A stretch of DNA of 64,000 nt, from contig NC_087064.1 in assembly GCF_963678635.1 (NCBI RefSeq), positions 74,277,465-74,341,464 on the forward strand. The letters run 5' to 3'. Made by a program: the position numbers and the translations under genes. Positions 22,601 through 34,600 of the stretch are shown here, piece after piece. The notes under the pieces are model-generated. The model was given only the letters and a program-made list of their open reading frames with translations. It did not search any database and was not told where the DNA came from. The first letter of the stretch is position 1. Each line of letters begins with the position of its first letter. The stretch comes from Symsagittifera roscoffensis. Lineage: Eukaryota > Xenacoelomorpha > Acoela > Convolutidae.

Positions 22601-25600
22601 GGTGGTTTTTAAGAACTAAGAGCGTTATTGGAACGTTTGGCCAGACGGTGAGGGCTGGAATATTCTAGTATTTTAAAATTTCAAAAATTCGAATGATGAC
22701 GTCACATTTCTGAGAAATGCTGAAACGGCCATTTTAACAAAAAACGAGAGAGAAAACACAACAACAACATTAGTTGCGCTGACGATAGCAACGACAATCG
22801 TGATTGAAAAACAGCAGCAGATTGCAGAGAACGTTCCGAGTTGCAACTATTGTGCTGCTACAATAGTTGCAAGGCCGTTGCGAACAACGGTGAAGGGTAA
22901 GAGACAGCCTTCCGGATTAGGAGGAAATCAAGATTAATGAGCTTGATTCAGCGGATTCGTCAATCCGGAAGGGTAAAGGAACTAGAACTTTTATCCTGTT
23001 GCATAAACTTTTAGCTTCCTGTCATGTCCTGACTTGAATTTAATTAATATCTAGATTCATTTTGATAAGGATGAGAAGCTAGGAGTTGGGGGAAAGGGTT
23101 GATCCATCTTCGATGGAGATGATGATTTTTATCTACTGAACAAAAACAATAGTAATATAATAAGTAGTAACCCTGTTTTTAGGAGTGACCTCGTGGTCTG
23201 GGGATACTGAGACCCAGCCGTGAGCTCACTATTTGCATGTAATTAAGTTAACTTGAGCGTTCTGGTCGAAGCCGGAGAACAGTAACGTTTTTGTCGACCC
23301 GATGTTAGAAAGACCACCGAAAAGTACTGGCTTGGTAGAGACGGTGAAAAGCATGCAAAGCTCTGTTTAGACGTTAGCCAGTCGTCTTAAGACTTAGTTT
23401 TGTTATCCGTCGATATGTATCTTCCGGGCGAATGTTACATACATGTTTTTATGGCGCTTCTGGGTGTTATTCTTTTTAACATCATGACCGGCAGAACCGT
23501 TAACGAGCACTCCGCGCCGAGCGGATGCTCACACTAACGCCCTTATTAGGCCTAAACCGCCGGGGGCGGAGGGGTAGTTCGGAGCGCGGAAGCCCTCCGG
23601 ATTACCGTGAATAGCTTTTTAACTTAGTTAAGACCGAAAATTCACGAACCAGGAAGGGTGGGGGGATCGGCCATTCCCTCATCCCCTGAGTGGTTTGTGA
23701 CCAAAATCACTTAAAGATATAAGTAAAACCAAACAAAAAGTAGTATAGTACCCAAGAAAAACAAAAAACATAAAAAATTGCCGAAAAAACCAAAAACAGT
23801 AAAAAAGTAAAAAATCAGTAGAAATCATCCCCCCAGACAAGATGTGATCCGAACCCCCGTTTGTTGTTGATAGATATATTGTTGTTACAGGCATTTATAT
23901 CAGTCAGGATCGTTACGATCAGTTTTGTAGCCCGTTTGTGAGGCTTGTACTGTAGGGTTATTTGAGCATTTAAGCACGTTAATGATAAATTGCGCTCAAT
24001 CCGGAAGGGTCAGCTGATTTGCGCTCAATTCGGAAGGGTCTTGGGTGAAGACCGATCCGGCAAGCAGTACAAGGAGCAACAAGAAGGGGCTCAACGACAA
24101 CAACAATCGACTGTTGGGTATCGTTAACAAGTTTTGTAGCCCTTTTGGTACAAAAAGTAAGATAGTAATCTGTGGGGGGCTCGACAGTGCTGCACTGTAG
24201 TGACCCTTCACCGAACTGCGAATATCCGAGTTAAGCACCTTAATTCGGATATTGAGGAAACCCGGAGGGGTATATTATTACTAATATTATTATTTATATA
24301 GCCTATATTATTAGTCTTATATCGTTTTTCAGTGAAAAACAACGAAAACAGACCGGTTTTTAGGGTCAAAATAGCGATATTTTGATCCCCCCACAAGTCG
24401 CGATTTTTGAGATATCGATATTTTTTGAAACGTAAAAAAGCGCTAAGTTAGTGTGTTACAACGTAACTGCACTACCATAATAGATAGAACCGGTTAAGTT
24501 TAGTTCGAAAGTGGTTGGAACTATTTTGGAACCAAAAACCGAATTTTCGTGATTTTTGAGAAAACGGAACACTATAAATTTAGAAAATTTTTTGAAATTT
24601 TTGAGTTACGACAGTAAAATTAGTTGTTCGGACAACGTCCACTAGTGAATCTACGAGTTTTAAAACCCGCTACCCGAAAGCCTTCCGGGTTACAGAGAAA
24701 TCGAACATAACGTGTTTGATTTGGTGGATTCATCAATCCGGAGGGGTCCAGGTAGCATAGTTTTTCGCAAATTTTTTCTGCCAAAGCGTTTTAGATCGGG
24801 TCTTTTGAATTGAACTAGAAGAGTATAGGCCTTCTGAGCTCGGATCAATAATTTTTAGGTCGGAAGGACCAGAATTGCGGAAAAAGTTAGGTGGAACCTA
24901 TAAATGAGAAATTTTTTGAGTTTGCAAGAAAGACGTTTTGGCTAATAACTTTTCGACAGCTGGACAGATCCGGTTAATATTGGTACCATTAGATCAGAAA
25001 TTAGCTGAACTTACTAGTAGGAAAGAGAATTACTCGAAAAAGCCAGCGAGAAAATTTTTTGAGATTGTTTTTAGCAAATTACACAAATCCGGAGGGGTAC
25101 ACCCTTCACGTTTTACAAATTTTTCTGAAAAACCCTTAGACCCCTACCAAAAGGTAATAGCGGTTGAATAAAGTAACTTTAGGCCGTTCTAGGCCAAAAG
25201 GGAGGGCTAAAGGCACAGCAAAAGCTTAATCGAGCCGAAGTAGGGCCAGCGATAAGACCCTTCACCGTTAGCGTGAATTGTCAAATAAGAGGCTTAACTT
25301 CAATCCGGAAGGGTCTAGGAAGGTAGTACATACCCTTCCCAGTTAATTGAAAGAGCATAATTGCATCGGAGAACGTATCCGGAGGGGTATAGGTTGAAAA
25401 AAGGAAATCTCCGAAAAGCCACTTTTACAAAACCGGAGGGCTCCCAATCCGAAGGGGTCAAAGATTTTTCAAGTTAGGAGGGGTCCGAATCCGGAGGGGT
25501 CTTGTATCAACCAACTCAGAGGGGTCCAAATCCGGAGGGGTCTAGATTCTATCAATCCGGAAGGGTCCTATTTGTGCCAATCCGGAGGGGTATTATTTTA

Positions 25601-28600
25601 TTAAGGACTTAGGTAAACGAAAGAAAGACTAAAAAGCGAGAAGTATTAGGTTATTAATACACAGGCTAGGTATCAGTGACTGCACTGGTAACTTGCCTTT
25701 CAAAAAGAACCAGACTAATACAAAACAGGTCCGAACTCGGATATTCGCGACACTAAGTCTAAATTAAAAAGAGCGTGACTCATTGGTGTGGATTGAAACA
25801 TAATACGTTTTTGGGAAAAGCGACTGCCCTGAGGATTTTAGTAGGTCTAGCTCGGGCAGTCCGAAGGCAGATAGGTAACACAGTACTCGGTGGGTGCAAT
25901 AGACGCCCACTTGAGAAAATTACTGCCTTCAAAGTTTTGTCTGTTTGGTGCAGCACCAAGCAGGAAAAGCTTTTTCTTTAAAAGACAGGTTTGACTATTG
26001 TACTGCGACCGACTAAGAATACAAGACACATACGTTTTTTTATATATACATTCATATTGTGTCAATATATATTTTTGTTTTTGATTTTAAATCAACGTAA
26101 ACTGTGCTTGATTGGGTAGTGAATACACTATCTTTTAAATTGACTGATAACATCATATTATGCTAGTTTCCAGATCTTTGGACCGATAATCGGTTAGTGT
26201 GAATAAATTTTATACAAACTGTACTCTGACAACATACAGGGATTCGTAGTCACTATTTAATAGAATCTGGTGAAATTAATTGTGTTGGGTCATTATTATT
26301 GTTAATAAAACTATAAGGTCTCTAGCAATTGAGTCAAGAGTAGGCATTGGAAAGTGACAAATAGAGAATGAGTCTAGACAAGTCAAGGATACCAAAACGA
26401 GGTAATAGCTCTAGGAAATTCATACCTGAGAAACAAAGAAAAACGATGACCGATCCTTTTGTGGATTGGATCAAGCGATCCCGGTCTGACAAAAGGGGGA
26501 CGGTTTCAGGCAGAATGGTTGAAACGAGAAGTCAGAAGACCTCAGAAGAGCGAAGAGAACTGTTAGAAGTGGAGGTCAATACGGACCAGACCATGAATGA
26601 CAACCAGGAAGTAAATGGACTGGAAGGAAGAGGCAGAAGGCTGGCGAGTGAATCTACCCCGGTAGAACAAGGCCATGATTTTGCCACTTCCACCGGGACA
26701 TTGGATCGGGAAGAGATGTCGGAACTGTCCGACATCTCAACTGAAGTAGCGGCAACGAGAAGATCTCCGACAGACAACACTATGATGGCAGGCGGAACTG
26801 GGAAACAAACAACGTCATCATCGTTCTCAGAAAGAATGAAGAACACCTTCGGAAACATCTTTCCATTCACCATGGGAGGAGGTGCGGTGAACGAAGTTGA
26901 AACCCAGAAGGAAGAGGATGAAGAGGAGCAAGGGGAATTTGGATCTCAAGTCAGCCTCAATAGTTCGATCCAGGAGATTGAGACACACGTCGGAAGAGAG
27001 ACTGGAACCATGGACAAATTTGGTGTAGTGACAACGATAAGCAAAGAGGCAAACACACCAGGCCAGTCAAAAGACTTCGCGATTAGAGCAAGTTCGGAGC
27101 CACAACCTGGTGAGAATAAAACCAGAGGGCTCGGCAACGCGTTAATTGATCCTGAAATAAATAAAGAAAAGACGTTGAAGCAGAGAGTCAGGGCCCGGAT
27201 CTCGACAAGCACGAAGTTACCTGGGACCGACAGGGTTACACCACCACTAGTAACGCCACTCGTGGATAACGGGGCAGCACTAGAGGAAGCCTTAAACAAC
27301 ATAGTGGACAGTTTAGGAGAACAAAACGAGCAAATGTCAATAAGGATGAGTGAACTAGAAAGAGCAGTTCACATTGAGAGGGAAAGGCTGCGGGAATAAA
27401 TAAACCGCAACAGACAAGAAGTTGACAGGAGCGAAAAACGCTTGAAAGAGAGAACGGATGAACACATGACGAGGAACTTGTCGCGAATGACAAGAGAGGC
27501 GGAACAGAGGGAGTTACGCTTAAGAGCCGACATGGAGAAGTTAAGAATTCAGCAAGAGCAATCTCTTGGGACTCTTGACACAAAGATAGATGCGATGATG
27601 GAGAGGCGAACTCAGGCTATCATGGATAGGTTGGACGGGCTACTAAGCAGCAAGAGTGGACCAAAAGAAGGAGAACCGAATTCGGGAGGTCCCAGCAGGG
27701 AACCGAAGGTGAACTTCAATGAACATCAAAAGAGGAAGACGTATGGATCCACTAGAGGCAGGGGCAGTTCATCAGGCTATGCCACAAGGGATAATGGAGC
27801 ATGGGGCCCGAACAATAGAGCAAGTTCAACGGGGAACAAACAAACCTCTAACGAACGACCAACGCAAGGCACACATGCGACTGGGAGAAGTGATTCCGGC
27901 AACAGGGGGCATGCAAGCCCGAGGAGGAGTCATGTGGGCCAAGCGGGAAGTGCTCACGGTGATTCGGATTGCAGGGATGCACCGCACACAGAGCCTTCGA
28001 CGAGGTGTGAGGACACTCAAACGGGACACTCAAGGGATGCTACTGCAATGGCCACGGCATTTGAACCCCTGAACAGGTCTCTGGAGACATTCCTGACGAG
28101 GTTATCTAAAACCAATGAACGCAGTGAGAAGTCCAGAAGAGTCTTTAAGAAGCCAAGATGCTACAAAGACGAATCTGATGGCTGTATTGATACCTGGATA
28201 GAGGTAATGAAGCTGCATTTCGAGGAAGAGGACTTGTCTGAGAGACAGGAATGCAGAGCGCTCACCAGCAACTTAGAAGGGACAGCCCTGAACTGTGTCA
28301 TGGCCAAAAAACAGTATCAACGTGACACTGCAGAGAAAATCTTCGAAATCTTGTTAAACCGTTTCGGATCAGGGGTGCAGGGGCACCAGGCGATGATGCG
28401 CTTCGAGAAACGGAGGCAACGGGAGGATGAAACCATAGACAAGTTTCTCGATGATTTGGAAATGCTGAGAAGACGCAGCCAACCGGATGAGTCAAACCGA
28501 AGGATGAACCTGGCCGTAGCCTCAAAATTCGTCGATGGTGTGAAAAATGATGAACTTCGTACGATGCTAGCAACGCATTACACACCACTATCAACTAATG

Positions 28601-31600
28601 CGCCAACACCGGAGGAGTTGAGGCTCAAATCAAAAGAGTATCTATTGTTGAAACCTCCTTCGAGATCTGGATATTACAAGAACAATTATGGCAATTTTAA
28701 CAACGGACCAGCAAACCAAGGGAACAATTGGTACAAACCGAGGGATGATATGGACAAGAGACGCTCTTGTGCTAATTGTAGTTCGACAGACCATCATGTG
28801 TCAGCATGCCCAGCTTACAAACAAGGCATGAAAGCAATAGGCTTTAGCATCGAGGACGAAGATGCGTCAGAGTTGGACCATGAGGATTTCATGAGGGGAG
28901 TAATTGCGAAATTCGGCCCGAGGTGTTTCTTTTGCAACTTGGAAGGTCATTTTAAATCAGATTGTCCGCAATTCTGGGATGCAGTGGCAGACATCAAGCA
29001 TCCAAGACATGAAGAAGCTTTGTCAGGAGTGAAAGCCAGCAAGGCTCGACTTTTGAGCGAAGCGGAGGCACGCAGAAAGGACAAACCTCAAGAGCTGGCG
29101 GCAAAGAAAATGCAAGCGGTAACAGGGGAGACACATGAGCCGGAACCAGCAACTGCGGCTGAGGACTTCAAGATCGATAATAAGGCAGCCGCAAGGGATG
29201 CGCTAAATAGAGTACAACAGGAATTGGTCACGAAAGAGATCGAACAAAAAGTGAAACTTGAACTGGAAAATGAAAAGCTTCAGGAGCAATTGAATACCTT
29301 CGTAGCAACGGAGGTCGATGAGACGAAAACACCAAGCAGTTTAGATATGAAACTTAAAGTGATCTCCGGTAAGAGGTTCGGCATGGCGCCGCAAGGAAAG
29401 AAGATACAGTCGATAATCTCAGTGGCTGGACACCAGGTAATAAGAAATCTGAGTGAACCATCAGAGTTCACTTTAATGCATTTGGACACGTATGCAGATT
29501 GTCTGAGGCAGGTGGAGCCACGCACTGAGTCGAGAGCTGTGCGAGCACTACTAACGACGGGTGGCCCTCGCGTGAAGAAACTTCATGGACACTACCTAGA
29601 AGTCTATGGGCCGTATCAAGTGATGCTGAACGTGGATGGGATCAGTATCTACACCAGGACTTATGTAATAACAGATGATGACCAAATAGGGCAGATCTAT
29701 ATGGGAGAAGAGGAACTCAAGGTCCGTAGGATAGGCCATGACGCCATGATGGAACAAGACGCAGTACACATTGGATATGAAGAAGATGTGACAGCACATC
29801 TGCTCGACACCAACGGAACAAAAATCGGAGTCACAGGGCTTCTGGACTGTGACTGGTAAACTCACCAGGAGCGGTGGTGAGTGTGATGCCGATAAATCAC
29901 ACTGGTACAATCACACTCACCAGGAGCGGTGGTAAGTGTGATGCCGATAAAAACCTGGGAAAAGATGGGCTTCACGCGGGAAGATCTGATTCCTACGAAT
30001 CTCCGACTGGCCGCCGCAAATCGAGGAGCTATCTACGTAGCCGGAAGAACACCAATAACGGTCCTTCACATGGGAGGACGAGATCTTTGGATGAGCTTCC
30101 TGGTGGTAGAGAATCTGGACGACGCCGACCAATTCATCTTGGGCAGAGACTTTGTCAGGAATTTTGACGTGATGATTGACTTGAACAACGGTCTGATACG
30201 GATTAGAAACCCGGACCGAAAGTAAATTAAGAGACCAATTAATAGGATAATAACAGACGAAAGCAAAGTACCAATTTTTTTGGATAGAAAAGTAAAATTA
30301 CAACCAGGACAAGCTGTGGTAGCAATTTTTAGAATGAGAAATTTGAATTCGTTAAGTGACAGTAAACAGGTTTGCTTAGTACCGAATCCAAATAGTCAGA
30401 GTTCGGTGATTTTAGGCCGGAGCTTCTCGGTAACGCGAAACGGACTGTGTGTCAGTGTGTTGTTGAACACACTGGACACCACGGTTTCAATCCAGCGTGG
30501 AAAGAAGCTTGGCTACGCTTTGCCGATGAGGACCGACTATGAGGAGACAGAAAACTTGAAGAAACATAATGTGAAAGATTGTCCTTATCATGCCAATAAA
30601 GATAAAATTTTAAAGAGGATTAATGAATTAAAATCTATTCATAAATTGTTTTCAATGAAATCCGAAACGGACGACGGCTTATCAAGCTGCTCGAATTTTC
30701 CGGAACGCCCCTCGCCATACGAACTAGAATCTGACAAACCGGTTTTGCCAGAGATAGAACATTTAAAAGGAAAAATAGGTGAGGGAGATTTCGAAAAATT
30801 GCGGGACCTCCTAAATCGGAACGCCGAAGTATTTTCAAAACATAAGGCGGACATCGGTTGCTGTAATTTCGTCGAACACGAAATCGAACTAGAAGAGGGC
30901 GCCGTTCCCCATAGGGAAGGCGCAAGGCGAATGACGCTACAAAAATTGGAAGCGTGCCGAGCGGAAATAGAAATGTTGCTTGAATACGACATGATAGAAC
31001 CCTCGAAATCGCCATGGGCTTGCGGAGTAGTAATGGCGAAAAAGAAAGGGGGCAGCTTAGATTTTGTTGCGACTTTCGTTACTTGAACGCGGTAACGATA
31101 AAAGATGCGTACCCGATACCGCGAATAGATGAGAGCCTGTCTAAACTTGGTGATGCCAAGTTCTTCACCACATTGGACTTAGGTTCTGCCTTCTGGCAGG
31201 TCCCTCTGCGAAAGAAGGACAGAGAGAAAACCGGATTCGCGTGCGAATTGGGGTTGTACCAGTGGAAGAGGATGCCTTTCGGCTTGTGCAATGCAACAGC
31301 AGTTTTTCAAAGGCTGATGGCTCAGGCTTTGACAGGAGTGACCAAAAAGTACGGGAATCTCTTAATGTGCTACGTGGATGACGTAGTCATAGCGACACCA
31401 ACCCTGGAGGATCACATTGATCGACTCGATGAGGTCTTCGGATGTATGAAAAGAGCAGGCTTGAAATGCAAACCATCGAAATGTGAAATCCTTAGGGATT
31501 CGATCAAGTACCTGGGAAGAATGGTGGACAGGCATGGCGTGAGGCCAGATCCGGAAGCAGTAGAAGCAGTGTTGACATGGAAAGCTCCAAGAACGGACAC

Positions 31601-34600
31601 ACAGCTCATGAGCTTCCTAGGGTTTGCCAATTACTACCGTGAATTCATTAAAGGATATGCGGACAAGGTGTATCCGATGCAGAAGCTGATGCGCAACAAA
31701 GGGAAGAAGTTCGAATGGAACGATGAGGCACAAGTTGCTTTCGAGAACATAAAGCGGGAACTGTGCGAAGCGCCAGTGCTGGGCATGCCTACAGAAAAGG
31801 GCATGTATGTTCTTGACACAGACGCATCGGTGGTGGCCATCTCAGGAATATTGCATCAAGAGCAAGAATGGAACGGAAGAACAGTTGTCCGTCCCATTGC
31901 ATACGGCAGCAAAGTCTTGAGTGACACAGAGATGAAATATGGCGCACCAAAAGCAGAAATGTTTGCAGTAGTCACCTTCGTGGAGAAGTACCGTGCATAC
32001 TTGGGGAGCGCTCCCTTCAAGTTACGCGTGGACAACAGAGCGTTATCCTGGTTGAAGACCTACTCGATGGATCAGAGTTATATTGGTAGATGGATAGTAA
32101 GACTGGATGGCTACCATATGATAATCGAACATAGGATGCGTGATAAACACCAGAATGCTGACAGCCTCAGTAAGAAAACTGAGTTCTATGAAAGATTGGA
32201 GCAGAAGCAGGCCAATCAGGCGGAAATAAAGGAGGGATTCTCGTTTCTGGACCAAGAAACTTATGAAGCGCTTCCCTTAACGAGATGGTTGGATAAGTCT
32301 GGACATCCAATTCCAGGGCACCCTGAGTTACCTGTAGAGAGAGCAGCCGAGATAAAGATCCTGTCAAAGGAGGACCCGGTCCCCTTGGATCTGTTGCTGC
32401 GCTCGAACCTGGTCCAGCAAGAACTCTCTCGCATGAACATAAACAGCCTCTCATTATTGGATAAAACGGTGCAAGTCACACCCCAAGTGATGCGGATGCT
32501 GGGTGGATTGTTAGAAAGAGAAGTGACCAGAGATAACCCCGAGTGGACAGCAGCAGTGGCATCGCTAACAGTCAGTGAGGAGGTGAAGATCATGCCGTCC
32601 AGACGACAGCAAGAAGAGAACGAAAGGGATTGTAGGACAATAGTTCAGCAACTAGTATCCTCAATACCCCAAGATATTTTAACAAGTACTTCTTACAGAC
32701 AGAAAGAACAGGGGAGCAGCAAGCGAAAGAAAACCGTCACCTTTGTAGACCGGGATAAAGAGGGTGAAGTTGTAGAACAAAATCTGCCGCAAGACTATTT
32801 TCCGGGGAGAAGGATGATGAGAAGAACCAGCGATCACAAGATCAACACCCGGGACCAGGAAATTTGTCCGGGGAGTCTGAGATAAACGAGAAAATTCCTG
32901 ATGAGAAACAGGACCTAGAGAACAAGGTTTTGTCCGGGGAGTTCAGATGGATGCGAAGAAAGCACAGACATGATCTGGAGGAGAGCGCAGTCTCCAGCAC
33001 AACCTCTTCGACGAATGATGATTACCGAAACTCAGGAATAAACACCTATTCAGACAGGAATTCGACCTCGGGATCAGAACTGTCAGAACTGGCGATACAC
33101 ACGCTACTAGTGGAAACTCGGGCGAGAGACCTGGACAGAGAGGTGTACCAGGATCCTGACAGTGATCGCTACCTAATACCAAGCGAAAGAGTCTTTGACA
33201 ACGCAGCGGATGACTTGGAAACGATAGCGGTATCGAAACGCTCGATAAGCCTGTTGCCGCAGAAAGAGGCAGTCAGGACTGATCTTCAACCGTTTCAGCA
33301 AGAAACACAACCGTTGGCGAAGATTTGGTGCGTTAAGATGGAAGAAGACACACATCAGCCCAACGAGCTGAATAGTCAGATGAGGGTCATGAAGACGTAC
33401 TTGAAGGCGAGATACAGACTCTCGGACCTTCTAAGGGCGCAGAGAAATGATCGCATGACAAGCAACCTAAAAAGGTGGATAGAAATCGGTGCACCTGACA
33501 AAGGTGACCTAGAAGAAGACAGCTATAGGATCCTGAGACAATACTTCATGCAGAAGGAGGGGAGATTATATCTGAACAAGGACGGGATCGTGGCTTGCAA
33601 GAGAAGAGAAGAAGACAAGGTCTTATACAAATATAACGCGATAGTGTTGCCGCAACTCTATCAGACAGAACTATTATTCAGGTCGCATGATCAGATGGGC
33701 CATCAAGGGATCGACAAAGTGTATCAGAGGATCCTGAAGCGCTTTGAGTGGCCTGGAATGAAAAAGGCATGTGAGAAATGGGTAACAGCGTGCCTGTCAT
33801 GCCAACAAGTCAAGGATCCAAGGAAATTACGATTTCCTTTACAATCGATTGAGTCGTCTGAATTCCACGAGGTGGTGCAGATAGATCACCAGAAGATATG
33901 CATGACAAACAGCGGTTATAACCAAGTCTTGGTCATGATAGATCACTTCACGAAGTATGCAGAGGCCGTGCCCTGCATAACTGCCTCGGCGGAAGAGACA
34001 TGCGACCACCTGATCAATACGTGGATAGCAAGACATGGTTGTCCAATGACGTTTCAATCGGACAATGGAACGGCTTTCGTAGGCGAGCTTACGAAAGAGC
34101 TTATGAGACGGTCACAAGTCGCTCAGGCTCACTCCACGACATACCACCCTCAGACGAATGGCTTAGTGGAAAGACAGAATAGGACGTTAGTGTCGATGCT
34201 GAGGGTATATTGTTCCAGGTACATGACCGATTGGGACAGATACCTTCCACAGGTGATGGGAGCTTATAATAGCACGCAACACTCCACCACTGGAGTTAGT
34301 CCACACATGATGCTGACGGGACACGAGAAGTCTTTACCCTTGACATTCTTCTACCCAGAATATGAGGGAAAGAAAACGTCCCCACAGGTCTACGTGAGGG
34401 ATGTGATCAAACGCCAACAGGAGTTGAACGATTTGTGTAGACGAAACACTCAGCAGGCACAGGCGAGGCAGAGGAAAAGATTCGACAAGAAAGCAGCTGG
34501 TGCAAAGGCTTACTCGGTGGGAGACTACGTATGGGTATTTCAGAACGTTATACCACCGAAAGGGACAAAGAAGCTTCTAAAGAAATGGAGGGGACCCTTC

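Noticed and set aside
24000-25600. CCGGAAG words in the leader as classical ETS sites
   Set aside because: Most copies read CCGGAGG and lack the GGAA core, so a general ETS interpretation does not hold.
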